In this document: positions 1 to 11,084 of the stretch, piece after piece
Layout of the letters: each line of letters opens with the position of its first letter
Position numbering within the stretch: position 1 is the stretch's first letter
DNA from: Theocolax elegans
Taxonomy: Eukaryota; Arthropoda; Insecta; Hymenoptera; Cerocephalidae
Direction: 5' to 3'
DNA: 64,000 nt
NCBI GenBank assembly: GCA_026168455.1
Contig: CM047428.1
Span: 16,649,313 to 16,713,312 of the forward strand
The notes under the pieces: generated by a model
What the model was told of the DNA's origin: nothing
What the model saw: the letters and a program-made list of their open reading frames with translations, nothing else
The model's database searches: none
Position numbers and translations under genes: made by a program

Positions 1-1639
1 TGGTACTATATTTAATTATATTTCTCGTTGCAAAGCGAATACCAGATTCACGAATTCTGCGCATAGTATCCGTAAATTGATCAACATAGGGTGAAGCATT
101 TTTAAATAAATAAAATCGTTTGAAACATCCGAAAATTGGTTTAGCAACTTTCATTATAGGTGAACCATCGTAACTTCGGTATGTTTTGCTATAGTTAAAA
201 GCTATCCAATCTAAAGTTAAACAAACGCAACTTTTACTTTTCAACAAAGTATCGACACAATCCTGAATATTACTAATATTCTGTATTTTCGAATTTAAGT
301 TTTGAGCGTTATTGAAGCTAAAGAAAATACGTCCATAATCAATATCGGTAACGAGTACATCTAAATTCGATTTATCTATATCTTGGAACGTATCGAATGA
401 TACCTCACCCTGGAACAATCGGATATCCAGAAGCTGGGAATAGAAATTAATCGAATACTTCAACGATATCAACATAATAGTCAATAGGATTATTCGATCG
501 GTTAATCTTTGCGGTTGTCTTGTTACTGTTATCCCAAACAGTGTTTTTAAAATGTTGAACAATTTCCACGATTCTATGGAAATCTTTAAGACGTGTGCGC
601 TGTAAGTGAGAACAATCACGATTAAGGGTATGATGAACAAATCAGTGAAAATTTCCATTGGTACGTCCAATACTTCAAATGGTAGAATTGGTACAATTGC
701 AACAAGTTTGATACATTCAAGTTCTACGTCTACCAGAAGAAAATCAGAAATAATTTTTCTTTGCGGCAACGGTATAGTCAATAAATCTGCCATATCGTTC
801 ACAAACAATTCTTTTATTTCGTCGACCACAGTTGTGACTAATTTTATATTATTCATTATCACATATTGTTGAGAAAAATTCATTGCTCTCGATGCGATTA
901 GTACATTCGGAAATTTAAAGCTGTGTATTATTAACGAATTATTTTCCGATTTCGTAAAATTAGCTAGAGGTGGTAAGTTATAAATACCCATTTTCAATGG
1001 ATACCGATGAACGTCGTTCACTTTTTGTGGAAAGATATTTGTATATTCTTTGTACAATTGTTTCACTACGACGTTCATAAATGGATTGTACATGTAAATA
1101 AATATGTCAGAACGATCACTGTTCACTGGGATTTGAACGTGTATTAGGGTTATGTCCAAAAATGATTTTGACCATGCGTAGCGAAGAAGAGATTTAAAAT
1201 GAACCTCGGAATTCGCAGCAGTGTCGAAAAATAATATTAAGCAATTGGGTCGTGAACTTTTTGGTGATAGTCTTGTAATTAAATTTAACAAATCTTTTAA
1301 ATACCGTGTATTAAAATTCATGTTTCGCTCATGTAATATCACGAACAGTGTCGTATGCTTTATGTAATTGAAATCTGGCATAATCAAAGATTTGTTATTC
1401 TTATTGCATTTTATCTTCGTTACGTCGATCGTCACAGTAGGAATTTCTTGAATAATACTTTGTAGAATAACTCTTTTTTCAAAAACGTTTGTTACACCGT
1501 TGCTGTTAATGAAGATGATGATTTGATAAACTTTTAAATTTTGAGCTATCTTTGGCACAATTAAATGCAGCCATTTAGATATTGATACTTTTAAAGAAAT
1601 AGTACAAACTAATAGACAAATAATTAAAAACTTCATCAT
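1..1639 (-). CDS. Divergent ionotropic receptor (IR family), intact, C-terminus beyond window edge
   Basis: The frame opens with tandem Met codons at 1634-1639 and reads without a stop to base 1, about 546 residues. I translated residues from about 230 onward by hand. A hydrophobic N-terminus (MMKFLIICLLVCTISLKVS) looks like a signal peptide. The amino-terminal and S1 region follows, with YPLKMGIYNLPP at its end, a position where IRs carry a similar motif. A first membrane segment (FIIPLIVIVLTYSA, about 335-350) comes next, then a pore-loop-like stretch with W, LFGITV and RQPQRLTDR, then a second membrane segment (ILLTIMLISLKYSINFY). The S2 lobe ends with YLFKNASPYVDQFTDTM, typical of the run-up to the third membrane helix, which must lie left of base 1. 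Family knowledge: IRs are iGluR-related ligand-gated cation channels of chemosensory dendrites. The canonical glutamate-contact residues are not obvious, so this is a divergent tuning-type IR. No intron is needed in the part seen. Subfamily and ligand cannot be assigned. Confidence 0.85.
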   Translation of the reverse strand, partial: MMKFLIICLLVCTISLKVSISKWLHLIVPKIAQNLKVYQIIIFINSNGVTNVFEKRVILQSIIQEIPTVTIDVTKIKCNKNNKSLIMPDFNYIKHTTLFVILHERNMNFNTRYLKDLLNLITRLSPKSSRPNCLILFFDTAANSEVHFKSLLRYAWSKSFLDITLIHVQIPVNSDRSDIFIYMYNPFMNVVVKQLYKEYTNIFPQKVNDVHRYPLKMGIYNLPPLANFTKSENNSLIIHSFKFPNVLIASRAMNFSQQYVIMNNIKLVTTVVDEIKELFVNDMADLLTIPLPQRKIISDFLLVDVELECIKLVAIVPILPFEVLDVPMEIFTDLFIIPLIVIVLTYSAHVLKISIESWKLFNILKTLFGITVTRQPQRLTDRIILLTIMLISLKYSINFYSQLLDIRLFQGEVSFDTFQDIDKSNLDVLVTDIDYGRIFFSFNNAQNLNSKIQNISNIQDCVDTLLKSKSCVCLTLDWIAFNYSKTYRSYDGSPIMKVAKPIFGCFKRFYLFKNASPYVDQFTDTMRRIRESGIRFATRNIIKYST

Positions 1640-2060
1640 TGTATTAACATTTTAGAAATAATTTAACTATATATGTTGATTGCATATACTGACCTAAAAG
1701 CTAAATAATTTTACGCGTACTGCTTGCACTTAAAATCGATAATAAAAACTAATCGTTATTATTTTAAAGTTTATTATAATGGACTTTATAGATTTTTAAA
1801 TAACTCATCCATTTAAAATATAAGCAACTAATGTTACGTCGACACGTGTCTATTTGTTTTTTTTTTAATATTAATTTTAAAGCCTCCACCTACTTCCTCT
1901 TGGAATGGACATATTACTTTCATTTTAATCGAAAACGATAGTATAAAACTATTAGTTAGAACAGTAGAACGGCATACGATGATAAAATTCAAACAACTTT
2001 TATTCGCTTTGTTAAAATCCTACAGTAAGAATTAGGCCATAAGTTAAGATAATAAAAATT

Positions 2061-3590
2061 GAAAAAAAAAACGAGCTCTCTGAAAGGTATAGCACGGCGT
2101 TCCTCACGAAATCCAGCGACTCTCCAAGTTAATGAAATGGTGGGATTCAAGTACGAAATAACGAAATTAGAAAGATATATCCCTCGTTTTTCCTGGGAGG
2201 TTTCTCGTCTAAAAGATTGCAGGCGGTCGAAGGAAACCGCGGGAATAACACCAACACGCGACGACGACGTTTGTCTCCATTAGACGTTAGGGGCAAAGCA
2301 TTGGTGGTACAGCCAACTCGTTCCTTTCGCTACCAGCTGCTGACCAGAGGTCAGCTGAATTCTTTATAGCTGGGCTACCGCCGGGAGAGTATCAACCAAG
2401 CTATCTTACCGACCTCCCATCGGTCGCGTTTCTCTTTTTATCCCCTTTCTCGTCGAACAAATTGCTGGGAAACGGTGTATGTATCCGTGTATGTGTGTGT
2501 GTGTGTGCGTCTGAGTATGTATGGATACCCCGGAAATAAGGTTTTCTTTTGCTAAATCTCGGAGTTTCGTTGGCCTGTTTTAGGGGTAAGTGATTTTATT
2601 GTTTGTTGTTTCTCTTACCAAGACTTCTTTACGAACTTTAAATCGGTGAACACGATGTTGTTCTTGCGGAAGTTCTTTATTAATTTTATTTTTCTCTTTT
2701 TCTATATATATACTGTACGTGCGTGTGTTTGTGTTTCTGTATACACTTTGAAACGTGTCTGACACTCTGAAAAATGTCTTATTCACTTATTTGATATTGA
2801 ATTGAAATTGTATACATAAATAATTTGTTTTTCCGCTGTTAAATCCATGGCTATATACCTATAAATAGTAATTTACGTTTTACTCCTTTACAAGCTATTC
2901 TGTAACCTACAAATTATTAACTGATACTAAAAACAACAAAGTTTTGAATGAAATTTGTGAGTATTATTTTAAATGGATATTGAAATTTTTTAGTTCTACA
3001 TTTTTACATCAGAAGTGCCGAAAATATCAGTTTTCAAACATTAATAGTCATAGAAAGTGAGTTATAATTAAGATAGCACGATAATTTACTCAAATTGAGG
3101 AGAACACTCCCCTTCCTTTATTAATAATCTTCCTCAGTTCAAAATTTGAAGCAAAAGTATTGATTGTTTTTCGAGTAAAACCTTACCATACAAAGATATG
3201 ACAACATATTTGGTAAGGGATTTCTCGAAAACTAGTCCATATTTTGCTTCAAATTTGAAGACAGATAGATTATTAATAAAGGAAGGGGCCTGTTCGCCTA
3301 GATTTACGTAAATTAACTTTCTTTTTAATTATAATTAATTTTATGTAATTTTCGGGGTCGGTAAGGTAGGGAGGATAAAACTTGGCTTTGGCACCCCGTT
3401 AAGGGTGTGTCATATACTAAATTGTTATCGATTGAGTTAATTGAGACGAAAAAATTATTCTACTTAAATAAAGTGATTAATGTTCCGACGAAAACTACGA
3501 ATACTTTCTATTATAGTTATGTGTGTGAAATGAACAAAAGTATAATATATTAAAACTCGAGTTATTTAAGAATTACAAATTTAATTTTAG
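2061..3590. repeat. Segment D, copy 1 of 3 (non-coding)
   Basis: A ~1.53 kb segment present three times (2061, 5507, 8007), each starting at a G followed by an A run and ACGAGCTCTC. It holds a CpG-containing stretch (about 2070-2460), a GT microsatellite (about 2490-2515), a short perfect hairpin (GCTGACC-AGA-GGTCAGC, near 2339) and a foldback at 3082-3314. Open frames here of about 70 codons recur only because the DNA is duplicated; they have no recognisable domain and I do not call them genes. Confidence 0.85.
3082..3314. mobile_element. Foldback MITE-like palindrome inside segment D, copy 1
   Basis: Two arms of about 115 bp face each other: TAATTTAC at the left end and its reverse complement at the right, CCCCTTCCTTTATTAATAAT against ATTATTAATAAAGGAAGGGG, then inner arms around a CCTTACCA/TGGTAAGG core. 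There is almost no spacer and no open frame. No family assigned. Confidence 0.7.
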
Positions 3591-5087
3591 GTGAACCATC
3601 GTAACTTCGGTATGTTTTGCTATAGTTAAAAGCTATCCAATCTAAAGTTAAACAAACGCAACTTTTACTTTTCAACAAAGTATCGACACAATCCTGAATA
3701 TTACTAATATTCTGTATTTTCGAATTTAAGTTTTGAGCGTTATTGAAGCTAAAGAAAATACGTCCATAATCAATATCGGTAACGAGTACATCTAAATTCG
3801 ATTTATCTATATCTTGGAACGTATCGAATGATACCTCACCCTGGAACGAATCGGATATCCAGAAGCTGGGAATAGAAATTACATTCGAATACTTCAAACG
3901 ATATCAACATAATAGTCAATAGGATTATTCGATCGGTTAATCTTTGGCGGTTGTCTTGTTACTGTTATCCCCAAACAGTGTTTTAACAATGTTGAAGGCA
4001 TTTCCACGATTCTATGGAAATCTATTAACGACTGGTGCGCTGTAAGATGAGAGTAACACAGCACGATTAAGGGTATGATGAAGCAAATCCAGTGGAAAAC
4101 TTTCCATTGGTAGTCCAATACTTCAAATGGTAGAATTGGTACAATTGCAACAAGTTTGATACATTCAAGTCTACGTCTACCAGAGAAAATCAGAAATAAT
4201 TTTTCTTTTGCGGCAACGGTTATAGTCAATAAATCTGCCATATCGTTCACAAACAATTCTTTTATTTCGTCGACCACAGTTGTGACTAATTTTATATTAT
4301 TCATTATCACATATTGTTGAGAAAAATATCATTGCTCTCGATGCGATTAGTACATTCGGAATTTAAAGCTGTGTATTATTAACGAATTATTTTCCGATTT
4401 CGTAAAATTAGCTAGAGGTGGTAAGTTATAAATACCCATTTTCAATGGATACCGATGAACGTCGTTCACTTTTTGTGGAAAGATATTTGTATATTCTTTG
4501 TACAATTGTTTCACTACGACGTTCATAAATGGATTGTACATGTAAATAAATATGTCAGAACGATCACTGTTCACTGGGATTTGAACGTGTATTAGGGTTA
4601 TGTCCAAAAATGATTTTGACCATGCGTAGCGAAGAAGAGATTTAAAATGAACCTCGGAATTCGCAGCAGTGTCGAAAAATAATATTAAGCAATTGGGTCG
4701 TGAACTTTTTGGTGATAGTCTTGTAATTAAATTTAACAAATCTTTTAAATACCGTGTATTAAAATTCATGTTTCGCTCATGTAATATCACGAACAGTGTC
4801 GTATGCTTTATGTAATTGAAATCTGGCATAATCAAAGATTTGTTATTCTTATTGCATTTTATCTTCGTTACGTCGATCGTCACAGTAGGAATTTCTTGAA
4901 TAATACTTTGTAGAATAACTCTTTTTTCAAAAACGTTTGTTACACCGTTGCTGTTAATGAAGATGATGATTTGATAAACTTTTAAATTTTGAGCTATCTT
5001 TGGCACAATTAAATGCAGCCATTTAGATATTGATACTTTTAAAGAAATAGTACAAACTAATAGACAAATAATTAAAAACTTCATCAT
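3591..5087 (-). pseudogene. Truncated, frameshifted tandem copy of the ionotropic receptor
   Basis: This is a near-identical copy of 160-1639, starting at the same double Met (5082-5087). The first 246 codons read cleanly, then the frame breaks: an A run after the codons for HSFKF is one base shorter than in the intact copy. More single-base indels follow between about 3870 and 4230, over the first membrane segment and pore region. The downstream part continues in other frames (about 3894-4310 and 3562-3897). The copy ends at 3590/3591, inside the S2 lobe at the codons for YDGSP, where it is fused to the end of segment D, so the last ~55 residues seen in the intact copy and the third membrane helix are missing. 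The truncation is seen directly and alone makes the copy non-functional as a channel. The frameshifts could be sequencing errors, because the same kind of indel is scattered through the other duplicated segments. Confidence 0.8.
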
Positions 5088-5506
5088 TGTATTAACATTT
5101 TAGAAATAATTTAACTATATATGTTGATTGCATATACTGACCTAAAAGCTAAATAATTTTACGCGTACTGCTTGCACTTAAAATCGATAATAAAAACTAA
5201 TCGTTATTATTTTAAAGTTATTATAATGGACTTTATAGATTTTTAAATAACTCATCCATTTAAAATATAAGCAACTAATGTTACGTCGACACGTGTCTAT
5301 TTGTTTTTTTTTTAATATTAATTTTAAAGCCTCCACCTACTTCCTCTTGGAATGGACATATTACTTTCATTTTAATCGAAAACGATAGTATAAACTATTA
5401 GTTAGAACAGTAGAACGGCATACGATGATAAAATTCAAACAACTTTTATTCGCTTTGTTAAAATCCTACAGTAAGAATTAGGCCATAAGTTAAGATAATA
5501 AAAATT

Positions 5507-7038
5507 GAAAAAAAAAACGAGCTCTCTGAAAGGTATAGCACGGCGTTCCTCACGAAATCCAGCGACTCTCCAAGTTAATGAAATGGTGGGATTCAAGTAC
5601 GAAATAACGAAATTAGAAAGATATATCCCTCGTTTTTCCTGGGAGGTTTCTCGTCTAAAAGATTGCAGGCGGTCGAAGGAACCGCGGGAATAACACCAAC
5701 ACGCGACGACGACGTTTGTCTCCATTAGACGTTAGGGGCAAAGCATTGGTGGTACAGCCAACTCGTTCCTTTCGCTACCAGCTGCTGACCAGAGGTCAGC
5801 TGAATTCTTTATAGCTGGGCTACCGCCGGGAGAGTATCAACCAAGCTATCTTACCGACCTCCCATCGGTCGCGTTTCTCTTTTTTATCCCCTTTCTCGTC
5901 GAACAAATTGCTGGGAAACGGTGTATGTATCCGTGTATGTGTGTGTGTGTGTGCGTGTGAGTATGTATGGATACCCCGGAAATAAGGTTTTCTTTTGCTA
6001 AATCTCGGAGTTTCGTTGGCCTGTTTTAGGGGTAAGTGATTTTATTGTTTGTTGTTTCTCTTACCAAGACTTCTTTACGAACTTTAAATCGGTGAACACG
6101 ATGTTGTTCTTGCGGAAGTTCTTTATTAATTTTATTTTTCTCTTTTTCTATATATATACTGTACGTGCGTGTGTTTGTGTTTCTGTATACACTTTGAAAC
6201 GTGTCTGACACTCTGAAAAATGTCTTATTCACTTATTTGATATTGAATTGAAATTGTATACATAAATAATTTGTTTTTCCGCTGTTAAATCCATGGCTAT
6301 ATACCTATAAATAGTAATTTACGTTTTACTCCTTTACAAGCTATTCTGTAACCTACAAATTATTAACTGATACTAAAAACAACAAAGTTTTGAATGAAAT
6401 TTGTGAGTATTATTTTAAATGGATATTGAAATTTTTTAGTTCTACATTTTTACATCAGAAGTGCCGAAAATATCAGTTTTCAAACATTAATAGTCATAGA
6501 AAGTGAGTTATAATTAGATAGCACGATAATTTACTCAAATTGAGGAGAACACTCCCCTTCCTTTATTAATAATCTTCCTCAGTTCAAAATTTGAAGCAAA
6601 AGTATTGATTGTTTTTCGAGTAAAACCTTACCATACAAAGATATGACAACATATTTGGTAAGGGATTTCTCGAAAACTAGTCCATATTTTTGCTTCAAAT
6701 TTTGAAGACAGATAGATTATTAATAAAGGAAGGGGCCTGTTCGCCTAGATTTACGTAAATTAACTTTCTTTTTTAATTATAATTAATTTTATGTAATTTT
6801 CGGGGTCGGTAAGGTAGGGAGGATAAAACTTGGCTTTGGCACCCCGTTAAGGGTGTGTCATATACTAAATTGTTATCGATTGAGTTAATTGAGACGAAAA
6901 AATTATTCTACTTAAATAAAGTGATTAATGTTCCGACGAAAACTACGAATACTTTCTATTATAGTTATGTGTGTGAAATGAACAAAAGTATAATATATTA
7001 AAACTCGAGTTATTTAAGAATTACAAATTTAATTTTAG
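5507..7038. repeat. Segment D, copy 2 of 3
   Basis: Second copy of D, followed directly by segment X1. It differs from copy 1 by single-base changes such as one fewer A in GGAACCGCGG near 5680. It serves as the right end of unit 1 and the left end of unit 2 (D+X). Confidence 0.85.
6527..6762. mobile_element. Foldback palindrome in segment D, copy 2
   Basis: Same element as at 3082, carried along by the duplication of segment D rather than by a separate insertion, because its flanks are also duplicated. Confidence 0.7.
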
Positions 7039-8006
7039 AAGTCCAAGTAACTTGAAACGTTAAAATGCCTGGTCCCAATGCTTTAGTACGAATACGATAA
7101 CCCAGTTGTAATGATGAAAACTCTGTATATTAAGTCTTCGTTGTTTTTTCCCTCTTGTAGTCAAAAATTTTAAACCGTAATTAATAAAATAGCGTCTCGA
7201 GTCTATCGGTCAGTCTAGTTGGGCATCTCGTATATAAACAATTAATTTTCCAAATCTTAAATTGACGCAGTGAGTACAACCACGAATTCGTACTTGTTAT
7301 CAGTTATTGAAAAATGTGTATTTAGTGGTTGAGATACAGCATATGTGGCTGATCACCACATATAGAGATTTTGCTTTTCAACCAATCTCGAGGAACCGAG
7401 CATGCTCCTTGTACTTTTACGTTTGTAATTGGGCAATCGGTATCACGAGACCGATTCACGGAATCGAACGTGCTTCCTCCCGAACGTAACAATTACGATT
7501 ACGTATAATGTAAATGAACTGACTCGCACCTTATACACACTCAACAACGTAATACATATCTAATTATATTAAAAGTTTAAAAACTTTCTCTTAAGAGTCA
7601 ATCAAATCAAGGATTTATTTGACTCACTGTGACTTAATTTTGTTTACCATATTTATTTCCTTTTCCTTTTTTACATCAAAATTAATACTAACAAAAATAT
7701 TATATTAAATTTATATTAGATTCTATCTATGTTAGACATAATTCAAACGTTATGTCACTATAAAACAATCAAGACATCATTCATTCAAGTATTATCTATA
7801 CAAAAATATTAATACTTTTAAAAATGTCTGAGGAAGGATATTATACGGTTAAATTTGTGACAGAAAATATAGTCGACAATTTCCTTTCAATGCCGTTTTT
7901 TAATGTATTGATATTTAAAATTAAATTTAGTATAGTGATAGAGATACTCGAATGAAGAGTAATGTCTTGTTTACCGATAATTTACTATACATATTTAATT
8001 AAAATT
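7039..8006. repeat. Segment X, copy 1 of 2
   Basis: A ~970 bp AT-rich segment repeated at 9531-10508. No recognised gene: a 60-codon open frame (7307-7489) is repeated only because the DNA is. From about 7540 to the end it has fewer bases than copy 2 in many A/T runs, again the single-base indel pattern. Confidence 0.85.
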
Positions 8007-9530
8007 GAAAAAAAACGAGCTCTCTGAAAGGTATAGCACGGCGTTCCTCACGAAATCACGCGACTCTCCAAGTTAATGAAATGGTGGGATTCAAGTACGA
8101 AATAACGAAATTAGAAAGATATATCCTCGTTTTTTCCTGGGAGGTTTCTCGTCTAAAAGATTGCAGGCGGTCGAAGGAAACCGCGGGAATAACACCAACA
8201 CGCGACGACGACGTTTGTCTCCATTAGACGTTAGGGCCAAAGCATTGGTGGTACAGCAACTCGTTCCTTTCGCTACCCAGCTGCTGACAGAGGTCAGCTG
8301 ACTTCTTTATAGCTGGGCTACGCGGGAGAGTATCAACCAAGCTATCTTACCGACCCTCCCATCGGTCGCGTTTCTCTTTTTTATCCCCTTTCTCGTCGAA
8401 CAAATGCTGGGAAACGGTGTATGTATCCGTGTATGTGTGTGTGTGTGTGCGTCTGAGTATGTATGGATACCCCGGAAATAAGGTTTTCTTTTGCTAAATC
8501 TCGGAGTTTCGTTGGCTGTTTTAGGGGTAAGTGATTTTATTGTTTGTTGTTTCTCTTACCAAGACTTCTTTACGAACTTTAAATCGGTGAACACGATGTT
8601 GTTCTTGCGGAAGTTCTTTATTAATTTTATTTTTCTCTTTTTCTATATATATACTGTACGTGCGTGTGTTTGTGTTTCTGTATACACTTTGAAACGTGTC
8701 TGACACTCTGAAAAATGTCTTATTCACTTATTTGATATTGAATTGAAATTGTATACATAAATAATTTGTTTTTCCGCTGTTAAATCCAGGCTATATACCT
8801 ATAAATAGTAATTTACGTTTTACTCCTTTACAAGCTATTCTGTAACCTACAAATTATTAACTGATACTAAAAACAACAAAGTTTTGAATGAAATTGTGAG
8901 TATTATTTTAAATGGATATTGAAATTTTTAGTTCTACATTTTTACATCAGAAGTGCCGAAAATATCAGTTTTCAAACATTAATAGTCATAGAAAGTGAGT
9001 TATAATTAAGATAGCACGATAATTTACTCAAATTGAGGGAACACTCCCCTTCCTTTATTAATAATCTTCCTCAGTTCAAAATTTGAAGCAAAAGTATTGA
9101 TTGTTTTTCGAGTAAAACCTTACCATACAAAGATATGACAACATATTTGGTAAGGGATTTCTCGAAAACTAGTCCATATTTTTGCTTCAAATTTTGAAGA
9201 CAGATAGATTATTAATAAAGGAAGGGGCCTGTTCGCCTAGATTTACGTAAATTAACTTTCTTTTTTTAATTATAATTAATTTATGTAATTTTCGGGGTCG
9301 GTAAGGTAGGGAGGATAAAACTTGGCTTTGGCACCCCGTTAAGGGTGTGTCATATACTAAATTGTTATCGATTGAGTTAATTGAGACGAAAAAATTATTC
9401 TACTTAAATAAAGTGATTAATGTTCCGACGAAAACTACGAATACTTTCTATTATAGTTATGTGTGTGAAATGAACAAAAGTATAATATATTAAAACTCGA
9501 GTTATTTAAGAATTACAAATTTAATTTTAG
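8007..9530. repeat. Segment D, copy 3 of 3
   Basis: Third copy of D, joined to the end of X1 at AAAATT|G. Single-base indels are dense between about 8010 and 8420 compared with copies 1 and 2, and sparse afterwards. The short GCTGACC/GGTCAGC hairpin has lost a base here. Confidence 0.85.
9020..9254. mobile_element. Foldback palindrome in segment D, copy 3
   Basis: Third duplicate of the 3082 foldback, with the same flanks. It has a longer T run near 9262 than the other copies. Confidence 0.7.
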
Positions 9531-10508
9531 AAGTCCAAGTAACTTGAAACGTTAAAATGCCTGGTCCCAATGCTTTAGTACGAATACGATAACCCAGTTG
9601 TAATGATGAAAACTCTGTATATTAAGTCTTCGTTGTTTTTTCCCTCTTGTAGTCAAAAATTTTAAACCGTAATTAATAAAATAGCGTCTCGAGTCTATCG
9701 GTCAGTCTAGTTGGGCATCTCGTATATAAACAATTAATTTTCCAAATCTTAAATTGACGCAGTGAGTACAACCACGAATTCGTACTTGTTATCAGTTATT
9801 GAAAAATGTGTATTTAGTGGTTGAGATACAGCATATGTGGCTGATCACCACATATAGAGATTTTGCTTTTCAACCAATCTCGAGGAACCGAGCATGCTCC
9901 TTGTACTTTTACGTTTGTAATTGGGCAATCGGTATCACGAGACCGATTCACGGAATCGAACGTGCTTCCTCCCGAACGTAACAATTACGATTACGTATAA
10001 TGTAAATGAACTGACTCGCACCTTATACACACTCAACAAACGTAATACATATCTAATTATATTAAAAGTTTAAAAACTTTTCTCTTAAGAGTCAATCAAA
10101 TCAAGGATTTATTTGACTCAACTGTGACTTAATTTTGTTTACCATATTTTATTTCCTTTTCCTTTTTTTACATCAAAATTAATACTAACAAAAAATATTA
10201 TATTAAATTTATATTAGATTCTATCTATGTTAGACATAATTCAAACGTTATGTCAATTATAAAACAATCAAGACATCATTCATTCAAGTATTATCTATAC
10301 AAAAATATTAATACTTTTAAAAATGTCTGAGGAAGGATATTATACGGTTAAATTTGTGACAGAAAATTAATAGTCGAATTTCCTTTCAATGCCGTTTTTT
10401 AATGTATTGATATTTAAAATTAAAATTTAGTATAGTGATAGATGATACTCGAATGAAGAGTAATGTCTTGGTTTACCGATAATTTACTATACATATTTAA
10501 TTAAAATT
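9531..10508. repeat. Segment X, copy 2 of 2
   Basis: Second copy of X. It runs into unique DNA after TTAATTAAAATT, where copy 1 instead jumps back to the start of D. Units 5507-8006 and 8007-10508 are thus a head-to-tail D+X tandem repeat whose parental breakpoints share AAAATT. Confidence 0.85.
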
Positions 10509-11084
10509 AATTTTTCAGTTCCTTCGATTCGGTCGGTAAAATTTGACATTTACATCACGTTTAATCAAATTTTTGAAAACTCTTCAATATATTCTTCTAG
10601 TTACAAATGAATAAAATATCGACCCCTTCTTTCGACAGTATTTACTCAAACGTAAAAAATAATGCAAATATCAGAAAGAATATTAAAAAGCAGAAAGGTT
10701 ACATTTATCTATAATATACGTAAGCAATATGTTTTCGATTTCTCTCTTTGTTTTTTTCACACTTAAGGCAGGCCGTTTCTCACAAGCTGATGTCAGGAGT
10801 GGTTGGAACCTACGGGATTTTCTCCGCGAAAGAAAACAGGTGTAGAGTTATCTATACGTTGGAAGACCCGCCTGGTTTCAAAGCCCGAAGGTAGGATTCT
10901 CTTCTCCCTGAATTTATCGACGGTGAGTTCGTTAATTCGAACGTAGACATCGTTGTGCGAGCTCGCAAACGTCTGTGTACATTTCCCTCCCCAAGAATTA
11001 TACATTACATTATAAATTATCGAGTTTGTACACGGCATTTTTATCCTGGCAGTAACTGAGAATTCTCGATATATATATATATAT
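10509..11084. other. Unique intergenic stretch between duplications and foldback cluster
   Basis: Single-copy DNA. A minus-strand open frame (10793-11038, 81 codons) has no recognisable domain and no splice context, so I see no gene. It ends in a short TA tract next to the first foldback. Confidence 0.6.

Larger units (their letters stand above)
160..3590. repeat. Tandem duplication unit 1, copy 1 (IR + segment D)
   Basis: Bases 160-3590 recur at 3591-7038 with an initial offset of 3431. The join at 3590/3591 puts the end of segment D (TTAATTTTAG) directly against GTGAACCATC of the receptor. The two parental sites share only TAG at the breakpoint, which suggests microhomology-mediated or replication-based duplication. 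Bases 1640-2060, upstream of the receptor start, are part of the unit and hold an AT-rich 5' flank with no recognised gene. Confidence 0.9.
3591..7038. repeat. Tandem duplication unit 1, copy 2 (IR' + segment D)
   Basis: Second copy of the 3.4 kb unit, identical to the first over long runs. It ends at 7038 with TTTTAG, after which sequence X (AAGTCCAAGTAAC) follows. X is therefore likely the original neighbour of segment D, and copy 2 keeps the original right junction. Confidence 0.9.

Noticed and set aside
606..872. 88-codon plus-strand frame over the receptor
   Set aside because: It is antisense to the intact IR frame; its composition is the shadow of that gene.
2580..2786. 68-codon minus-strand frame found identically in all three D copies
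   Set aside because: The three copies exist because the DNA is duplicated and near-identical, so conservation of the frame is no evidence of selection; no domain is seen.
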